Shown one piece after another: positions 23,611 through 31,963 of a stretch of 64,000 nucleotides of DNA. Within the stretch, counting starts at the first letter, position 1. Every line of letters starts with the position of its first letter. Both the position numbers and the translations under genes were made by a program. Under the pieces are notes generated by a model. The model was not told where the DNA came from, did no database searches, and saw only the letters and a program-made list of their open reading frames with translations. The stretch comes from Sphingomonas sp. UBA978 (GTDB taxonomy: Bacteria; Pseudomonadota; Alphaproteobacteria; Sphingomonadales; Sphingomonadaceae), in NCBI RefSeq assembly GCF_002292295.1, contig NZ_DBBS01000021.1, positions 336,578 to 400,577 on the forward strand, in the 5' to 3' direction.

Positions 23611-25662
23611 TCAGAATTCGTCCATCGCGTCGTGCGCCGGGCCGGCGCCGGCCGCTTTGGGCATGGCCTTGGGCAGCGTCAGTTTGGGCGCGGCGGCGAA
23701 GGGCGTCACTCCGAACGCCGGGTAGATGTCCGACGGAAAGTAGAGCGTGCCGTCCTTCACCACCATCGCGATACGATGGAGTTCGCGCAGGTCGCGGGTG
23801 GGATCGCCGGGCAGCAGGATGAAATCGGCGAGCTTCCCCCGCGCGATCGAGCCGAGCTGCTGGTCGTGGCCCATATATTGCTCGGGCGCGAGCGTCGCCA
23901 ACCGCAGCACTTCGGGGACGGGAATGCCCGCCTCGGCATAAATCTGCAGCTCGCGATGGACCGACAGGCCGGTCTGGTCGTCGGTGCCGGGCAACAGGCG
24001 GATGCCGCGGTCGTGAAGCAGTTTCAGCACCTGCTTCACCTTCGCCATCGCGCCGTCATAGGCGGCGGCGTCGGCAGGACCGGCGATCGGCGCGATTGCC
24101 TGGCGACGGCGGCGCTGCAGGCCGATCGGCAGATGGCTGATATAGTCGGCGACCGCCGGATTGGCCGCGCCGTCGCGGCCACCCATCAGCAGCTCGAGCG
24201 TCACTGCGGTCGGATCGTGCGCGATATGGGCCGCGGCCATGCGGTCGATCGTCCGCTGCACCCGCGGCGTGGCGAGGTCGAGCGTCGCGGTGCGCTTCAT
24301 CGCGGTCAGCCGCAGCGGCGTGCGCGTGTCCTCCTTCGGATCGAGCACCCAGCCGAGCATCAGCTGGTTGACGTGCGTCACCTCGTCATAGCCCGCGGCG
24401 ATCATCGCATCGGCATTGGTGAAGGCGGGGATATGGCCGGTCACGGTCATCCCCAGCCGATGCGCCTCGCGCGTGATCGCCGGCACCCAGGCGGGATTCA
24501 TGCTGTTGTAGATCTTGACCTGTCCATAGCCGCGGGCGGCATACCAGCGCACCGCGTCGAGCGCCGCCGCCTCGCTGTCGGCGACGATGCCAAGCCGCGC
24601 GGAATAGGGGCTGCGCCCTTCGAGGAAGCCGTTGGCGGTGATGCGCGGACCGGCGACCTCACCCGCGGCGATGCGGCGGACGAGGTCGGGCAGGAAGGCA
24701 TTGTCGTTGCCCATGTCGCGCACCGAGGTGACGCCGGCGGCGAGGTAGAGCAAAGCGGATTCGAGGCTGACATGCGCGTGCATGTCGTGGAGACCGGGCA
24801 TCAGCGTGCCACCCGCGCCGTCGATCGACGCTTCGCCGGGGGAGGCGACGGCATCCGGCGGCTGGATGCCGGTGATGCGGCCGTCGGCGAACACCACCGA
24901 CACCGGATCGCCGCGCGTGCCGGTGACGGGATCGAACACGCGGACGTTGCGGATGCGCACCGGCGCGTCGATCCGGTGGGCGAAGCGCTGTTGGAGCGCG
25001 GCATAGCGCTGCGCGGTCAGGCGGGTCGCAAGCGCGGCGAGTGCCGGCACCTCGCCTTCATGCCCCTCGCGCACCGTCGCGCCGCCGGTGTCGAGTACGG
25101 CGAACAGCGCATCGTCCTTGTCCAGCAGGATGAGGTCGGGCGACAGGTCGATGCCGCTGATCGCAAAGGCGCGATAGTCGACGCCGCCGATCGTCGCGGG
25201 GCCGAGCGGATCGAGGCGCAATCGTCCGCCGGGCAGCGCGGGCAGCGTCGCGCCTGGCGCCTTGAGCAGCGCGCGCGCATAGAGGCCGAGCGCCCAGGGG
25301 CTCGCCGATTGGCCGATATAGAGCGCGGTGCCGCGTGCGGGTGCGGTGCGGGCGCCCATCGCGTCGGTCCAGCGCGCGGTGCCGCCGTCGCGGACTAAGC
25401 GTTCGTGAACGTCGCCGCCGAACGTCGCCTTGCCGTCGAGCGTCCAGCGCTGCGGCAGGCCGTCCGCGCCGAGTTCGATCGTCTCGTCCATCGTCGGGCC
25501 GCGGCCGTTGTTCTTGACGTCGTAATGGATCGCGACATGGTCGTGGTCGCGGACCGCATCGACGCTGCCGACTTTCTCGCCATTGGCGATCACCGACAGG
25601 CGTTCGTGGCTTGCGACCGGGACGGGCGCGGCGGAGGCGAGCAGGGCGGCGAGGATGAGCAT
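23611..25662 (-). CDS. Exported amidohydrolase (metal-dependent)
   Basis: The 683-residue protein has a signal peptide (MLILAALLASAAPVPVA) and an N-terminal domain of about 230 residues of unknown role. The amidohydrolase barrel then carries LMPGLHDMHAHVS (His295, His297), VKIYNSM, VTGHIPAF, EVTHVNQ and LPGTDDQTG as metal and catalytic positions. Such enzymes include prolidase-like and imidazolonepropionase-like peptidases. The ATG shares one base with the stop of the ornithine-cyclodeaminase-like gene (TGATG), so the two are one operon. Cleavage of dipeptides or N-acyl amino acids fits the context, but the reaction is not proven. Confidence 0.85.
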   Translation of the reverse strand: MLILAALLASAAPVPVASHERLSVIANGEKVGSVDAVRDHDHVAIHYDVKNNGRGPTMDETIELGADGLPQRWTLDGKATFGGDVHERLVRDGGTARWTDAMGARTAPARGTALYIGQSASPWALGLYARALLKAPGATLPALPGGRLRLDPLGPATIGGVDYRAFAISGIDLSPDLILLDKDDALFAVLDTGGATVREGHEGEVPALAALATRLTAQRYAALQQRFAHRIDAPVRIRNVRVFDPVTGTRGDPVSVVFADGRITGIQPPDAVASPGEASIDGAGGTLMPGLHDMHAHVSLESALLYLAAGVTSVRDMGNDNAFLPDLVRRIAAGEVAGPRITANGFLEGRSPYSARLGIVADSEAAALDAVRWYAARGYGQVKIYNSMNPAWVPAITREAHRLGMTVTGHIPAFTNADAMIAAGYDEVTHVNQLMLGWVLDPKEDTRTPLRLTAMKRTATLDLATPRVQRTIDRMAAAHIAHDPTAVTLELLMGGRDGAANPAVADYISHLPIGLQRRRRQAIAPIAGPADAAAYDGAMAKVKQVLKLLHDRGIRLLPGTDDQTGLSVHRELQIYAEAGIPVPEVLRLATLAPEQYMGHDQQLGSIARGKLADFILLPGDPTRDLRELHRIAMVVKDGTLYFPSDIYPAFGVTPFAAAPKLTLPKAMPKAAGAGPAHDAMDEF

Positions 25663-26615
25663 CAGCGACGCGAACTCCGATAGAGGTGTGCGGCGGCGGC
25701 GAGGTCCTGCACCGCATGGCCGAGCGATTTGTAGAGGGTGATGTCTGCAGGCCCGGTGCGGCCGCGGACGCGGCCGAGCAGCACCGCGCCGATCTCCGCG
25801 ACGATATGGTCGTCGGTGACGAGGCCGGCGTCGCGCGCGACGAGGAATTCGGCGGCGGCATCGCGCGCGGAGGCGGTGCTGTCGGCGATATAGCGGCTCT
25901 TCACCACCAGCGCGCTGTCGACCTCGACCGGGCCGGGGCCGCTCGAACCGACGAGGTTGACGTGGGTGCCGGTCCGCACCCAATCGCCTAGGATCACCGG
26001 TTCGGCCGCGGCGGTGAGCGTGCAGATCACGTCGGCGGCGCGGGTGGCGGCTTCGAGGTCGTCGGCGCGTTCGCAGGGGAGGTGGGGGAAGGCGGCGACC
26101 AACGCATCGACCCTGGCCGGCGTGCGGCCCCAGATCAGCACGCGATCGAAGCGGCGCACCAACGGCAGCGCATGGAGGTGAGTATGTGCCTGCCCGCCGG
26201 TGCCGACGATCAGCAGCGTGGTCGCATCGGCGCGGGCGAGCGCGTCGGTGGCGACCGCGGTGGCGGCGGCGGTGCGGATATGCGTGATCTCCTCCGCATC
26301 GGCGATCGCGACGGGGCGGCCTTCCGTGGGTTCGAACAGCACGACGAGGCCGCGGTGGCGGCGCTTGCCCGGTGCCAGCGGGTCGGCGAAGACGCTGATC
26401 GTCTTGGTGCCGAACATGTCCTGCTCGCCGAGCGCGCCGGGCATCTGCGCGAAGGTGCGCCCCGGACCGAGCGACAGCATGGTGCGCAGCAGCTGGCGGG
26501 TGGTGCCGGCGGACAGCGCCGCCATCGCGTCCCGCACGACACGGATGCAATCGGGATAGGACAGGCCGGCGCGCACCGCGGCGCTGTCGAAGATCGCGAG
26601 GTCGTCGCGCGTCAT
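25662..26615 (-). CDS. Ornithine cyclodeaminase/mu-crystallin family protein
   Basis: The 317-residue protein shows the family pattern: MFGTKTISVFADP, then the NAD-binding LLIVGTGGQAHTHLHAL, CTLTAAAEPV and a C-terminal GHAVQDLAAA. Members convert ornithine to proline, or act as alanine dehydrogenase, ketimine reductase or related enzymes. The chosen ATG has GGAG eight bases upstream. It is divergent from the Lrp/AsnC regulator gene with 130 bases between, the classical arrangement for an Lrp-controlled amino-acid enzyme. The coupled amidohydrolase may supply its amino-acid substrate. Confidence 0.87.
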   Translation of the reverse strand: MTRDDLAIFDSAAVRAGLSYPDCIRVVRDAMAALSAGTTRQLLRTMLSLGPGRTFAQMPGALGEQDMFGTKTISVFADPLAPGKRRHRGLVVLFEPTEGRPVAIADAEEITHIRTAAATAVATDALARADATTLLIVGTGGQAHTHLHALPLVRRFDRVLIWGRTPARVDALVAAFPHLPCERADDLEAATRAADVICTLTAAAEPVILGDWVRTGTHVNLVGSSGPGPVEVDSALVVKSRYIADSTASARDAAAEFLVARDAGLVTDDHIVAEIGAVLLGRVRGRTGPADITLYKSLGHAVQDLAAAAHLYRSSRR

Positions 26616-26737
26616 GTCCCGTTCTCCGCCGGCGTGTCCGGCGGACAGCCTAACCCGGTGGTGCCGCAAAAGCTTGTCGATCGGGTGCGTCCGTGGTGGA
26701 ATGGCCGCAAGTCCAATCCCCATTTTGCCGGAACGGT

Positions 26738-26750
26738 GCATAAACATGGC
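26738..26750. promoter_or_regulatory. Degenerate Lrp/AsnC-like half site at the regulator's own start
   Basis: GCATAAACATGGC keeps a perfect GCATAAA half and a weak second half. It overlaps the regulator's start codon, where binding would give autorepression. Confidence 0.25.
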
Positions 26751-27219
26751 TGACGCCCTCGACCGCCTCGACCTCAAGATCCTCGACAGGCTGCAGATCG
26801 ACGCCTCCGAATCGTCGAGTGAGATCGCCGATCGCGTCGGCCTGTCGCAATCGCCGTGCTGGCGGCGGATGCAGCGGCTGAAGGAGGAGGGCTATATCAA
26901 GGCGCAGGTCGCGGTGCTCGACCGCGACAAGTTCGGCGAGAGCATGTATATCTTCGCGCAGCTCAAGATGGGGCGGCTGAGCGACGAGGCGCGCAACCGC
27001 TTCCTGCGCGCGGTGGATGAGATCCCGGAGATCACCGAGGCGTATACCCTGTTCGGCGAGATGGACGTGATGCTGAAGGTGCTGGCGCCGAGCATGGGCT
27101 GGTATCAGAATTTTACCTTCCGCACGCTGCTGCGCCTGCCGGGGGTCGAGGACATCCGCTCGATCGCGACTCTGTCGGAGATGAAATGCACGCACCGGCT
27201 GCCGCTGCCGACGGCGTGA
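26746..27219 (+). CDS. Lrp/AsnC-family transcriptional regulator
   Basis: The 157-residue protein has an N-terminal winged HTH (LDLKILDRLQIDASESSSEI, then VGLSQSPCWRRMQRLKEEGY). The RAM effector-binding domain follows, with the usual SMGWYQNFTFRTLLRLPGVED. These proteins form octamers that sense amino acids and wrap DNA at palindromic sites. Longer frames upstream would start inside the divergent promoter, so the ATG at 26746 is preferred. It is the only regulator in the peptide locus, and candidate boxes occur at several of that locus's promoters. Confidence 0.93.
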   Translation: MADALDRLDLKILDRLQIDASESSSEIADRVGLSQSPCWRRMQRLKEEGYIKAQVAVLDRDKFGESMYIFAQLKMGRLSDEARNRFLRAVDEIPEITEAYTLFGEMDVMLKVLAPSMGWYQNFTFRTLLRLPGVEDIRSIATLSEMKCTHRLPLPTA

Positions 27220-27231
27220 TCGTCTGCATCC

Positions 27232-27244
27232 GCATAAGCTATGC
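27232..27244. promoter_or_regulatory. Candidate Lrp/AsnC box, GCATAAGCTATGC
   Basis: GCATA-AGC-TATGC is a perfect five-base inverted repeat about 85 bases before the M61-like peptidase gene, in the short gap after the regulator. It is the best match among the boxes in this locus. Confidence 0.45.
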
Positions 27245-27328
27245 GCGCGATAGCCTTTCGGCGGGCGCATCCGGCAGAAATGCGCGACCATGTCCGGCTA
27301 GGCTGATCGCCTGAACGAGGGAGGCATC

Positions 27329-29035
27329 ATGACCCGCCGCATGTCGCGCATCTATCCGGCGATGGCGTCGCTGCTCTTGGCGACGGGGGCGGCCGTCCCC
27401 GCAACCGGCGACGGCCCGTGCCTCGTGATCCGGCTTGCCCCCGGTGCGCCCGATGCGGCGCAGCATGTCCCGTTCGTCGATGTGACGCTGATCGCGCAGG
27501 ATATGCACGTGGCGGCGGGCGAGCCGCTGTTCGAACTGCCGATGGTCGCCAACACCGTCGTCACCAGCGGCAAGGATCTGCAAGGGATCGCGCTGTCCGA
27601 TGCCACCGGGCCGATCGCCGTGACGACGCAGGACACGGCGGAGGACGGGTCGAACGGCACGCGGCGGTGGCGCGCGATGCGCGCGGTCGATGGTGTCGTC
27701 ACCCTGCGCTATCGCGTGCCGATCGACGCCGCCGCGCCGCCGCTGGCGCTGCCGCAATATGAGATGCGGACCGAGGGCGGCACCTTCTCCGCTGCGGGTA
27801 ATGCTTTCCTGCTGCTGCCGACCGACACGCGCCCGCGCCGGGTCGCGGTGGATTGGGATTTCGCTGGCTATCGGGCTGGCGGCAGGGGCGTGTCGAGCTT
27901 CGGCGTGGGCGATGTGACGACCCTGGCGGCGATCCCCGCGCAGCAGCTCGCGTCCGCTTATTACATGGGTGGGCGTCCTGGGGTGGCGGGGCCGGAGCAG
28001 GACGGCTTCTTCGCGGCCTGGCAGGGCCAGCCGCCGTTCGCGATGGCGCCGCTGATGACCTGGGCCGGGGCGCTGCACCGCTTCTACGGCACATTCTTCG
28101 GTTATACGCCGCCCCGCTTCGGCGTGTTCGGGCGGACCAACACGCGCAATCCGGGCAGCGGCATCGGGCTGACCGACAGCTTCGCCTATACCTTCAACCA
28201 GACCTCGACACCGGACGACCTGCGGACGCTGCTCGCGCACGAGATGCTGCATAGCTGGGTCAATTCGCTCGACGGGTCGATGGACGGCGCGGGCGGGCTC
28301 GACCGGTCGTGGTTCGGCGAGGGGCTGGCGGTGCATTACCAGCGAGCGCTGCCGTATCGCGCCGGCATGATCTCCGCCGACGATTTCCTGAAGGATCTCA
28401 ACGAGACGGCGGGGCGCTATTACACCAATATCAAGATCGCGACGCCCAATGCCGCGATCCCCGACGGCTTCTGGCGCGATACGCGGGTGCGGGTGCTGCC
28501 CTATGACCGCGGCTCCCTGTATTTCGAGACGGTGGATGCGCAGATCCGGGCGCGGTCGGGGGACAGGCGTTCGCTCGACGATATCGTCCGCGCGATGCTG
28601 CAGACGCGTCGCGCCGGGGGCGCAATGAACGAGGCGCTGTACCGGTCGCTGCTGCGGGCGGAGCTTGGCGGCAAGGGGATCGCCGACCTGGATGCGATGC
28701 TCGCCGGTGCGACGGTGCTGCCGCCGTCGGACGCCTATGGCCCGCGCTTCCGCCGGGTGACGCGGCCGCTGCGGCGCTACGATCTGGGGTTCGACATGGC
28801 GTCGCTACAGACGAAGCCGAAGATCGTGCGCGGGCTAGTCGCCGGGTCGAACGCCGCCGTGGCGGGGCTGCGCGACGGCGACGAGATCCTCAACGGCTTC
28901 CCGCAGGACGCGCTGCAGGGCGACCAGCAGGCCTATGTGACGCTGGACGTCAGGCGGGCGGGGCGGACGGTACAGCTGCGCTACCAGCCGCGCGGGGAGG
29001 TCGTGGATGCGTATCAGTGGGTGGCGGTGGAGTGA
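27329..29035 (+). CDS. M61-like metallopeptidase with C-terminal PDZ domain, exported
   Basis: The 568-residue protein has an N-terminal signal. A beta-rich domain follows, then the zinc motif HEMLH (His304, Glu305, His308) with the third ligand Glu331 in WFGEGLAVHY, and a PDZ-like domain near 475-560 (VRGLVAGSNAAVAGLRDGDE). This layout is that of glycyl-aminopeptidase (M61) relatives. GGGAGG precedes the ATG. The gene follows the Lrp-type regulator and extends the set of exported peptidases in this locus; aminopeptidase action would complement the S10 carboxypeptidases. Confidence 0.88.
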   Translation: MTRRMSRIYPAMASLLLATGAAVPATGDGPCLVIRLAPGAPDAAQHVPFVDVTLIAQDMHVAAGEPLFELPMVANTVVTSGKDLQGIALSDATGPIAVTTQDTAEDGSNGTRRWRAMRAVDGVVTLRYRVPIDAAAPPLALPQYEMRTEGGTFSAAGNAFLLLPTDTRPRRVAVDWDFAGYRAGGRGVSSFGVGDVTTLAAIPAQQLASAYYMGGRPGVAGPEQDGFFAAWQGQPPFAMAPLMTWAGALHRFYGTFFGYTPPRFGVFGRTNTRNPGSGIGLTDSFAYTFNQTSTPDDLRTLLAHEMLHSWVNSLDGSMDGAGGLDRSWFGEGLAVHYQRALPYRAGMISADDFLKDLNETAGRYYTNIKIATPNAAIPDGFWRDTRVRVLPYDRGSLYFETVDAQIRARSGDRRSLDDIVRAMLQTRRAGGAMNEALYRSLLRAELGGKGIADLDAMLAGATVLPPSDAYGPRFRRVTRPLRRYDLGFDMASLQTKPKIVRGLVAGSNAAVAGLRDGDEILNGFPQDALQGDQQAYVTLDVRRAGRTVQLRYQPRGEVVDAYQWVAVE

Positions 29036-29169
29036 CATGACGCCCTGTGGTGGCCGTCGGTGTTGCGCATCCCGGCTCCGTCGATCGCCATCCGTGCGGG
29101 CGCGCCGCCGATCGCACTACGTTAAACGCCCTATGGGGCTGTGCGGGGAAATCATCGATCCTCGGTGAC

Positions 29170-30225
29170 ATGAGCATGCCGAACCGCGGAGCGAAAGTCC
29201 TGGGCAGGTCCCGTTGGCGTCAATGGTTTCCGGTGGCGGCGGGGGGCGTCGCGCTTCTGTCCGGTCCGGTCGGTGCGGCCGGCCAGGCGCAAGGCGTTAC
29301 CGAAGACGGTACCGCGTTGCGCCGGGCCGTCGTCCTGCCGATGACGGCATTGCCGATTGCGGCGACGATCAAGGTCGGCAGGACGGCGGATTGGGTGACC
29401 ATTACCGCGGACAGGGTTTGGGTCGGCAGCACGGGGCCGAACGCCGTGAACGCGATCGACCCCCGCACCAATGCCGTGTTCTCCGTCGCGCTGCCGGGCC
29501 GCCCGTGCGCCGGGCTGGCCGCCGACCGGCAGAGCGTCTGGGTCCCCCTGTGCGGCGAGACCCCGCAACTGGCCAGGGTCGATCGCAGGACCCGGCGCAT
29601 CAGCGGGGTGTTTCCCGTCGGGCCGCCTGCCGGCGAAGGCGGCATCGCCATCGGTGCGGGGAGCATCTGGCTCGTGACCGACAGGGCGGGGTCGCTGGCA
29701 CGTATCGATCCCGTGTCCGGCGCGGTCGTGCGCGTCATCCAGCTGCCCGCGGGATCGTACAATCCGGTATTCGCCGGCGGGATGCTCTGGGTTACCCGCG
29801 TGGACGGCGCCGAGGTGTCGGTCGTCGATCCCGCGACGAACACGGTCGTGTCCAGCGTACCCGTAGGCCCGAACCCGCGTTTTACGGCCGCGGGCGCCGG
29901 GGCGGTGTGGACGCTGAACCAAGGCGACGGCACACTCAGCCGCATCGACACGACACGCCGCGCGGCGACGGTGCAGCCGCTCGAGACGGCCGGTCGTGGT
30001 GGCGATGTGGCCGTTCAGGATGGACGCGTCTGGACGACGATGATGAAGACGCCGCTGACGGTGAGCGACGCGCGCACGGGCATGCCGTTATGCCAGTGGA
30101 AGGGGGAGGGCGGCGATTCGCTGAACGTCGGCCATGGCGCGGTGTGGCTCACCAATCTGCGCGCCGGCACCGTGTCGCGAATTCCGCTGAAGACGCTGCC
30201 GGCGGATTGCACATCGCGCCGATAG
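29170..30225 (+). CDS. Exported beta-propeller (YVTN/Vgb-like) protein
   Basis: The 351-residue protein has an N-terminal signal region and six or so repeats of the form VWVGSTGPNAVNAIDPRTN, IWLVTDRAGSLARIDPVSG, LWVTRVDGAEVSVVDPATN and AVWTLNQGDGTLSRIDTTR. These are blades of a YVTN/virginiamycin-B-lyase-like propeller. Function cannot be inferred beyond a secreted binding or lyase-like scaffold. The start at 29170 has only a weak ribosome site; an ATG two codons later is an alternative. It stands alone, about 130 bases after the M61-like gene. Confidence 0.75.
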   Translation: MSMPNRGAKVLGRSRWRQWFPVAAGGVALLSGPVGAAGQAQGVTEDGTALRRAVVLPMTALPIAATIKVGRTADWVTITADRVWVGSTGPNAVNAIDPRTNAVFSVALPGRPCAGLAADRQSVWVPLCGETPQLARVDRRTRRISGVFPVGPPAGEGGIAIGAGSIWLVTDRAGSLARIDPVSGAVVRVIQLPAGSYNPVFAGGMLWVTRVDGAEVSVVDPATNTVVSSVPVGPNPRFTAAGAGAVWTLNQGDGTLSRIDTTRRAATVQPLETAGRGGDVAVQDGRVWTTMMKTPLTVSDARTGMPLCQWKGEGGDSLNVGHGAVWLTNLRAGTVSRIPLKTLPADCTSRR

Positions 30226-30254
30226 CGTGCGACACCGGCCGTGCGCACGCCACC

Positions 30255-31847
30255 ATGCCCATCACGGAACGACCGACACGCATGACGGACGCGACCATCG
30301 AAGCCGCAGAAGCGGCCCTTGCCCGGGGCGATGCCGCGCACGCCGCCACGCTCGCCATGGCCCTGTGTCGGCAGCGGCCGGATATCCCCGACGGATGGTA
30401 TCTGCTCGGTCTGGCCGAAGCCGCGGCCGGCCGCATCGCGCGTGCGCTGCCGCTGGTACAGCGGGCGGTCACCGCAGCGCCGACGCCGCAGCGGCTCGCG
30501 CAATATGCGCGGCTGCTGAGCCTCGGGCGGCGTGACGGGGAGGCGGGCCGCACCGCCCGCGCCGCGCTGGCGCTCGGTCCGGAGGATGCGTACAGCCTCG
30601 ACACGATCGGCTGCGTGCTGGCGCGGCTCGGCGATCACGAAGGGTCGTTCGGCGCGTTCGCGGCGGCCGTCGATCGCGCCCCGTCCGACACGGGTTTCCG
30701 CTTCAACCTGGCGGCCGCCTGCGGATTCACGGGACGCGTTGCGGAGGCGCAGGCGCATTATGAAGCGTTGCTCGCCCGGGAGCCGGGCCATGCCCGCGCG
30801 CATTATGCCCTGGCGATCGCGAAGCGCCACACCGCGACCGACAACCATGTCGACAGGCTGGAGGCGGTGCTGGCCGGGACGACGGACATGCTCGACCAGA
30901 TGCGCTTGCGCTATGCACTCGCGAAGGAACTGGAGGATATGGGCCGCGACGCCGCGGCCTATACGCACCTCGCCACCGCCAACAGCGCGCGCAAGCAGCA
31001 TCTCGGCTATGATTTCGCGACGGATGCGGCGCTGTTCGACGCGATCGAAACCGCATTTGCGACGGATGGCCTGCGCGGAGCGGGGCTCGCCGGGCCGGCC
31101 CCCATCTTCGTGGTCGGCATGCCGCGGACCGGGACCACATTGGTCGATCGTATCCTGTCCTCCCACCCGGAGGTGGGGTCGGCCGGCGAATTGCAGGCGA
31201 TGCCGCTGGCGGTGAAAGAGGCGGCCGGCACCCGATCGCGGATCGTGGTCGATGCCGCCACGATCCGCGCGTCGCTGGGGGCCGACCCGGCCGTGCTCGG
31301 CGCGCGCTATATGGAACGCGCGACGCCGCATCGGCCCGAGGGCAAGGCGCGCTTCGTCGACAAGTTGCCCGCGAACATCCTCTACGTCGGCCACATCCTT
31401 CACGCCCTGCCGCAGGCGCGCGTCATATGCCTCCGCCGCCATCCGATGGATACGGTATGGAGCAATTACAAAAACCTGTTCGCGCTCAGCTCGGCCTATT
31501 ATTTCTACTCCAACGACCTGATGGATACGGCGCGATACTTCGCCCGCTTCGACCGGTTGATGGCCTTCTGGCAGCGCCGCTTCCCCGGCCGCATCCTCGA
31601 ACTCGGCTATGAGGCGCTCGTCGCCGATCAGGAGGGCGAGACGCGACGGCTGCTGGATCACTGCGGCCTCGGCTGGGACGCGCGGACGCTCGCCTTTCAC
31701 GAAAACCAGGCCGCGGTCGCGACGCCGAGCGCGGCGCAGGTCCGCCGACCGATCAATGCCGACGCGGTCGGCCGCTGGCAGGTCCATGCCGAGGCGATGG
31801 CGCCGGTCCGCCGCTTCTTCGAAACGCAGGGCATCGCCGTGGACTGA
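30255..31847 (+). CDS. TPR-repeat sulfotransferase
   Basis: The 530-residue protein has TPR units from about 15 to 250 and then a sulfotransferase domain. The PAPS-binding loop is VVGMPRTGTTLVDRILSSHP near 287-306, and the 3'-phosphate region is VICLRRHPMDTVWSNYKN. This fusion is frequent in sphingomonads and is expected to sulfate a peptide, lipid or glycan. No strong ribosome site marks the start; ATG at 30255 or 30282 is possible. It is 29 bases after the propeller gene and may be co-transcribed with it. Confidence 0.85.
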   Translation: MPITERPTRMTDATIEAAEAALARGDAAHAATLAMALCRQRPDIPDGWYLLGLAEAAAGRIARALPLVQRAVTAAPTPQRLAQYARLLSLGRRDGEAGRTARAALALGPEDAYSLDTIGCVLARLGDHEGSFGAFAAAVDRAPSDTGFRFNLAAACGFTGRVAEAQAHYEALLAREPGHARAHYALAIAKRHTATDNHVDRLEAVLAGTTDMLDQMRLRYALAKELEDMGRDAAAYTHLATANSARKQHLGYDFATDAALFDAIETAFATDGLRGAGLAGPAPIFVVGMPRTGTTLVDRILSSHPEVGSAGELQAMPLAVKEAAGTRSRIVVDAATIRASLGADPAVLGARYMERATPHRPEGKARFVDKLPANILYVGHILHALPQARVICLRRHPMDTVWSNYKNLFALSSAYYFYSNDLMDTARYFARFDRLMAFWQRRFPGRILELGYEALVADQEGETRRLLDHCGLGWDARTLAFHENQAAVATPSAAQVRRPINADAVGRWQVHAEAMAPVRRFFETQGIAVD

Positions 31848-31917
31848 ATGCCGGCCGGGACGTGCCGATCCTTACGCCGCCCGGTCGCCAAGACGGGGCT
31901 GCGCCCGGTCACGGAAG

Positions 31918-31951
31918 CCGCCGGCGCCGCCACGAAGGACGGCGCCGACGG
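31918..31951. terminator. Hairpin between convergent genes
   Basis: CCGCCGGCGCC (31918-31928) and GGCGCCGACGG (31941-31951) pair over 11 bases with one mismatch around a 12-base loop. The hairpin sits in the 116-base gap between the sulfotransferase (+) and TonB receptor (-) ends. It has no T tract, so it would be a weak or Rho-assisted bidirectional barrier. Confidence 0.4.
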
Positions 31952-31963
31952 TGCAGGGTCGGT

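Noticed and set aside
25663..26550. Extension of the amidohydrolase into a 979-residue protein
   Set aside because: The extra part runs antisense-frame through the ornithine-cyclodeaminase-like gene; the signal peptide begins at 25662.
29117..29128. CTACGTTAAACG, also present at 34783-34794, as a shared promoter motif
   Set aside because: A 12-base match between two places in 64 kb is expected many times by chance; no third copy at a promoter was noticed.
29214..30254. N-terminal extension of the TPR-sulfotransferase
   Set aside because: It overlaps the propeller gene in another frame and is low-complexity Arg/Gly sequence without TPR pattern.
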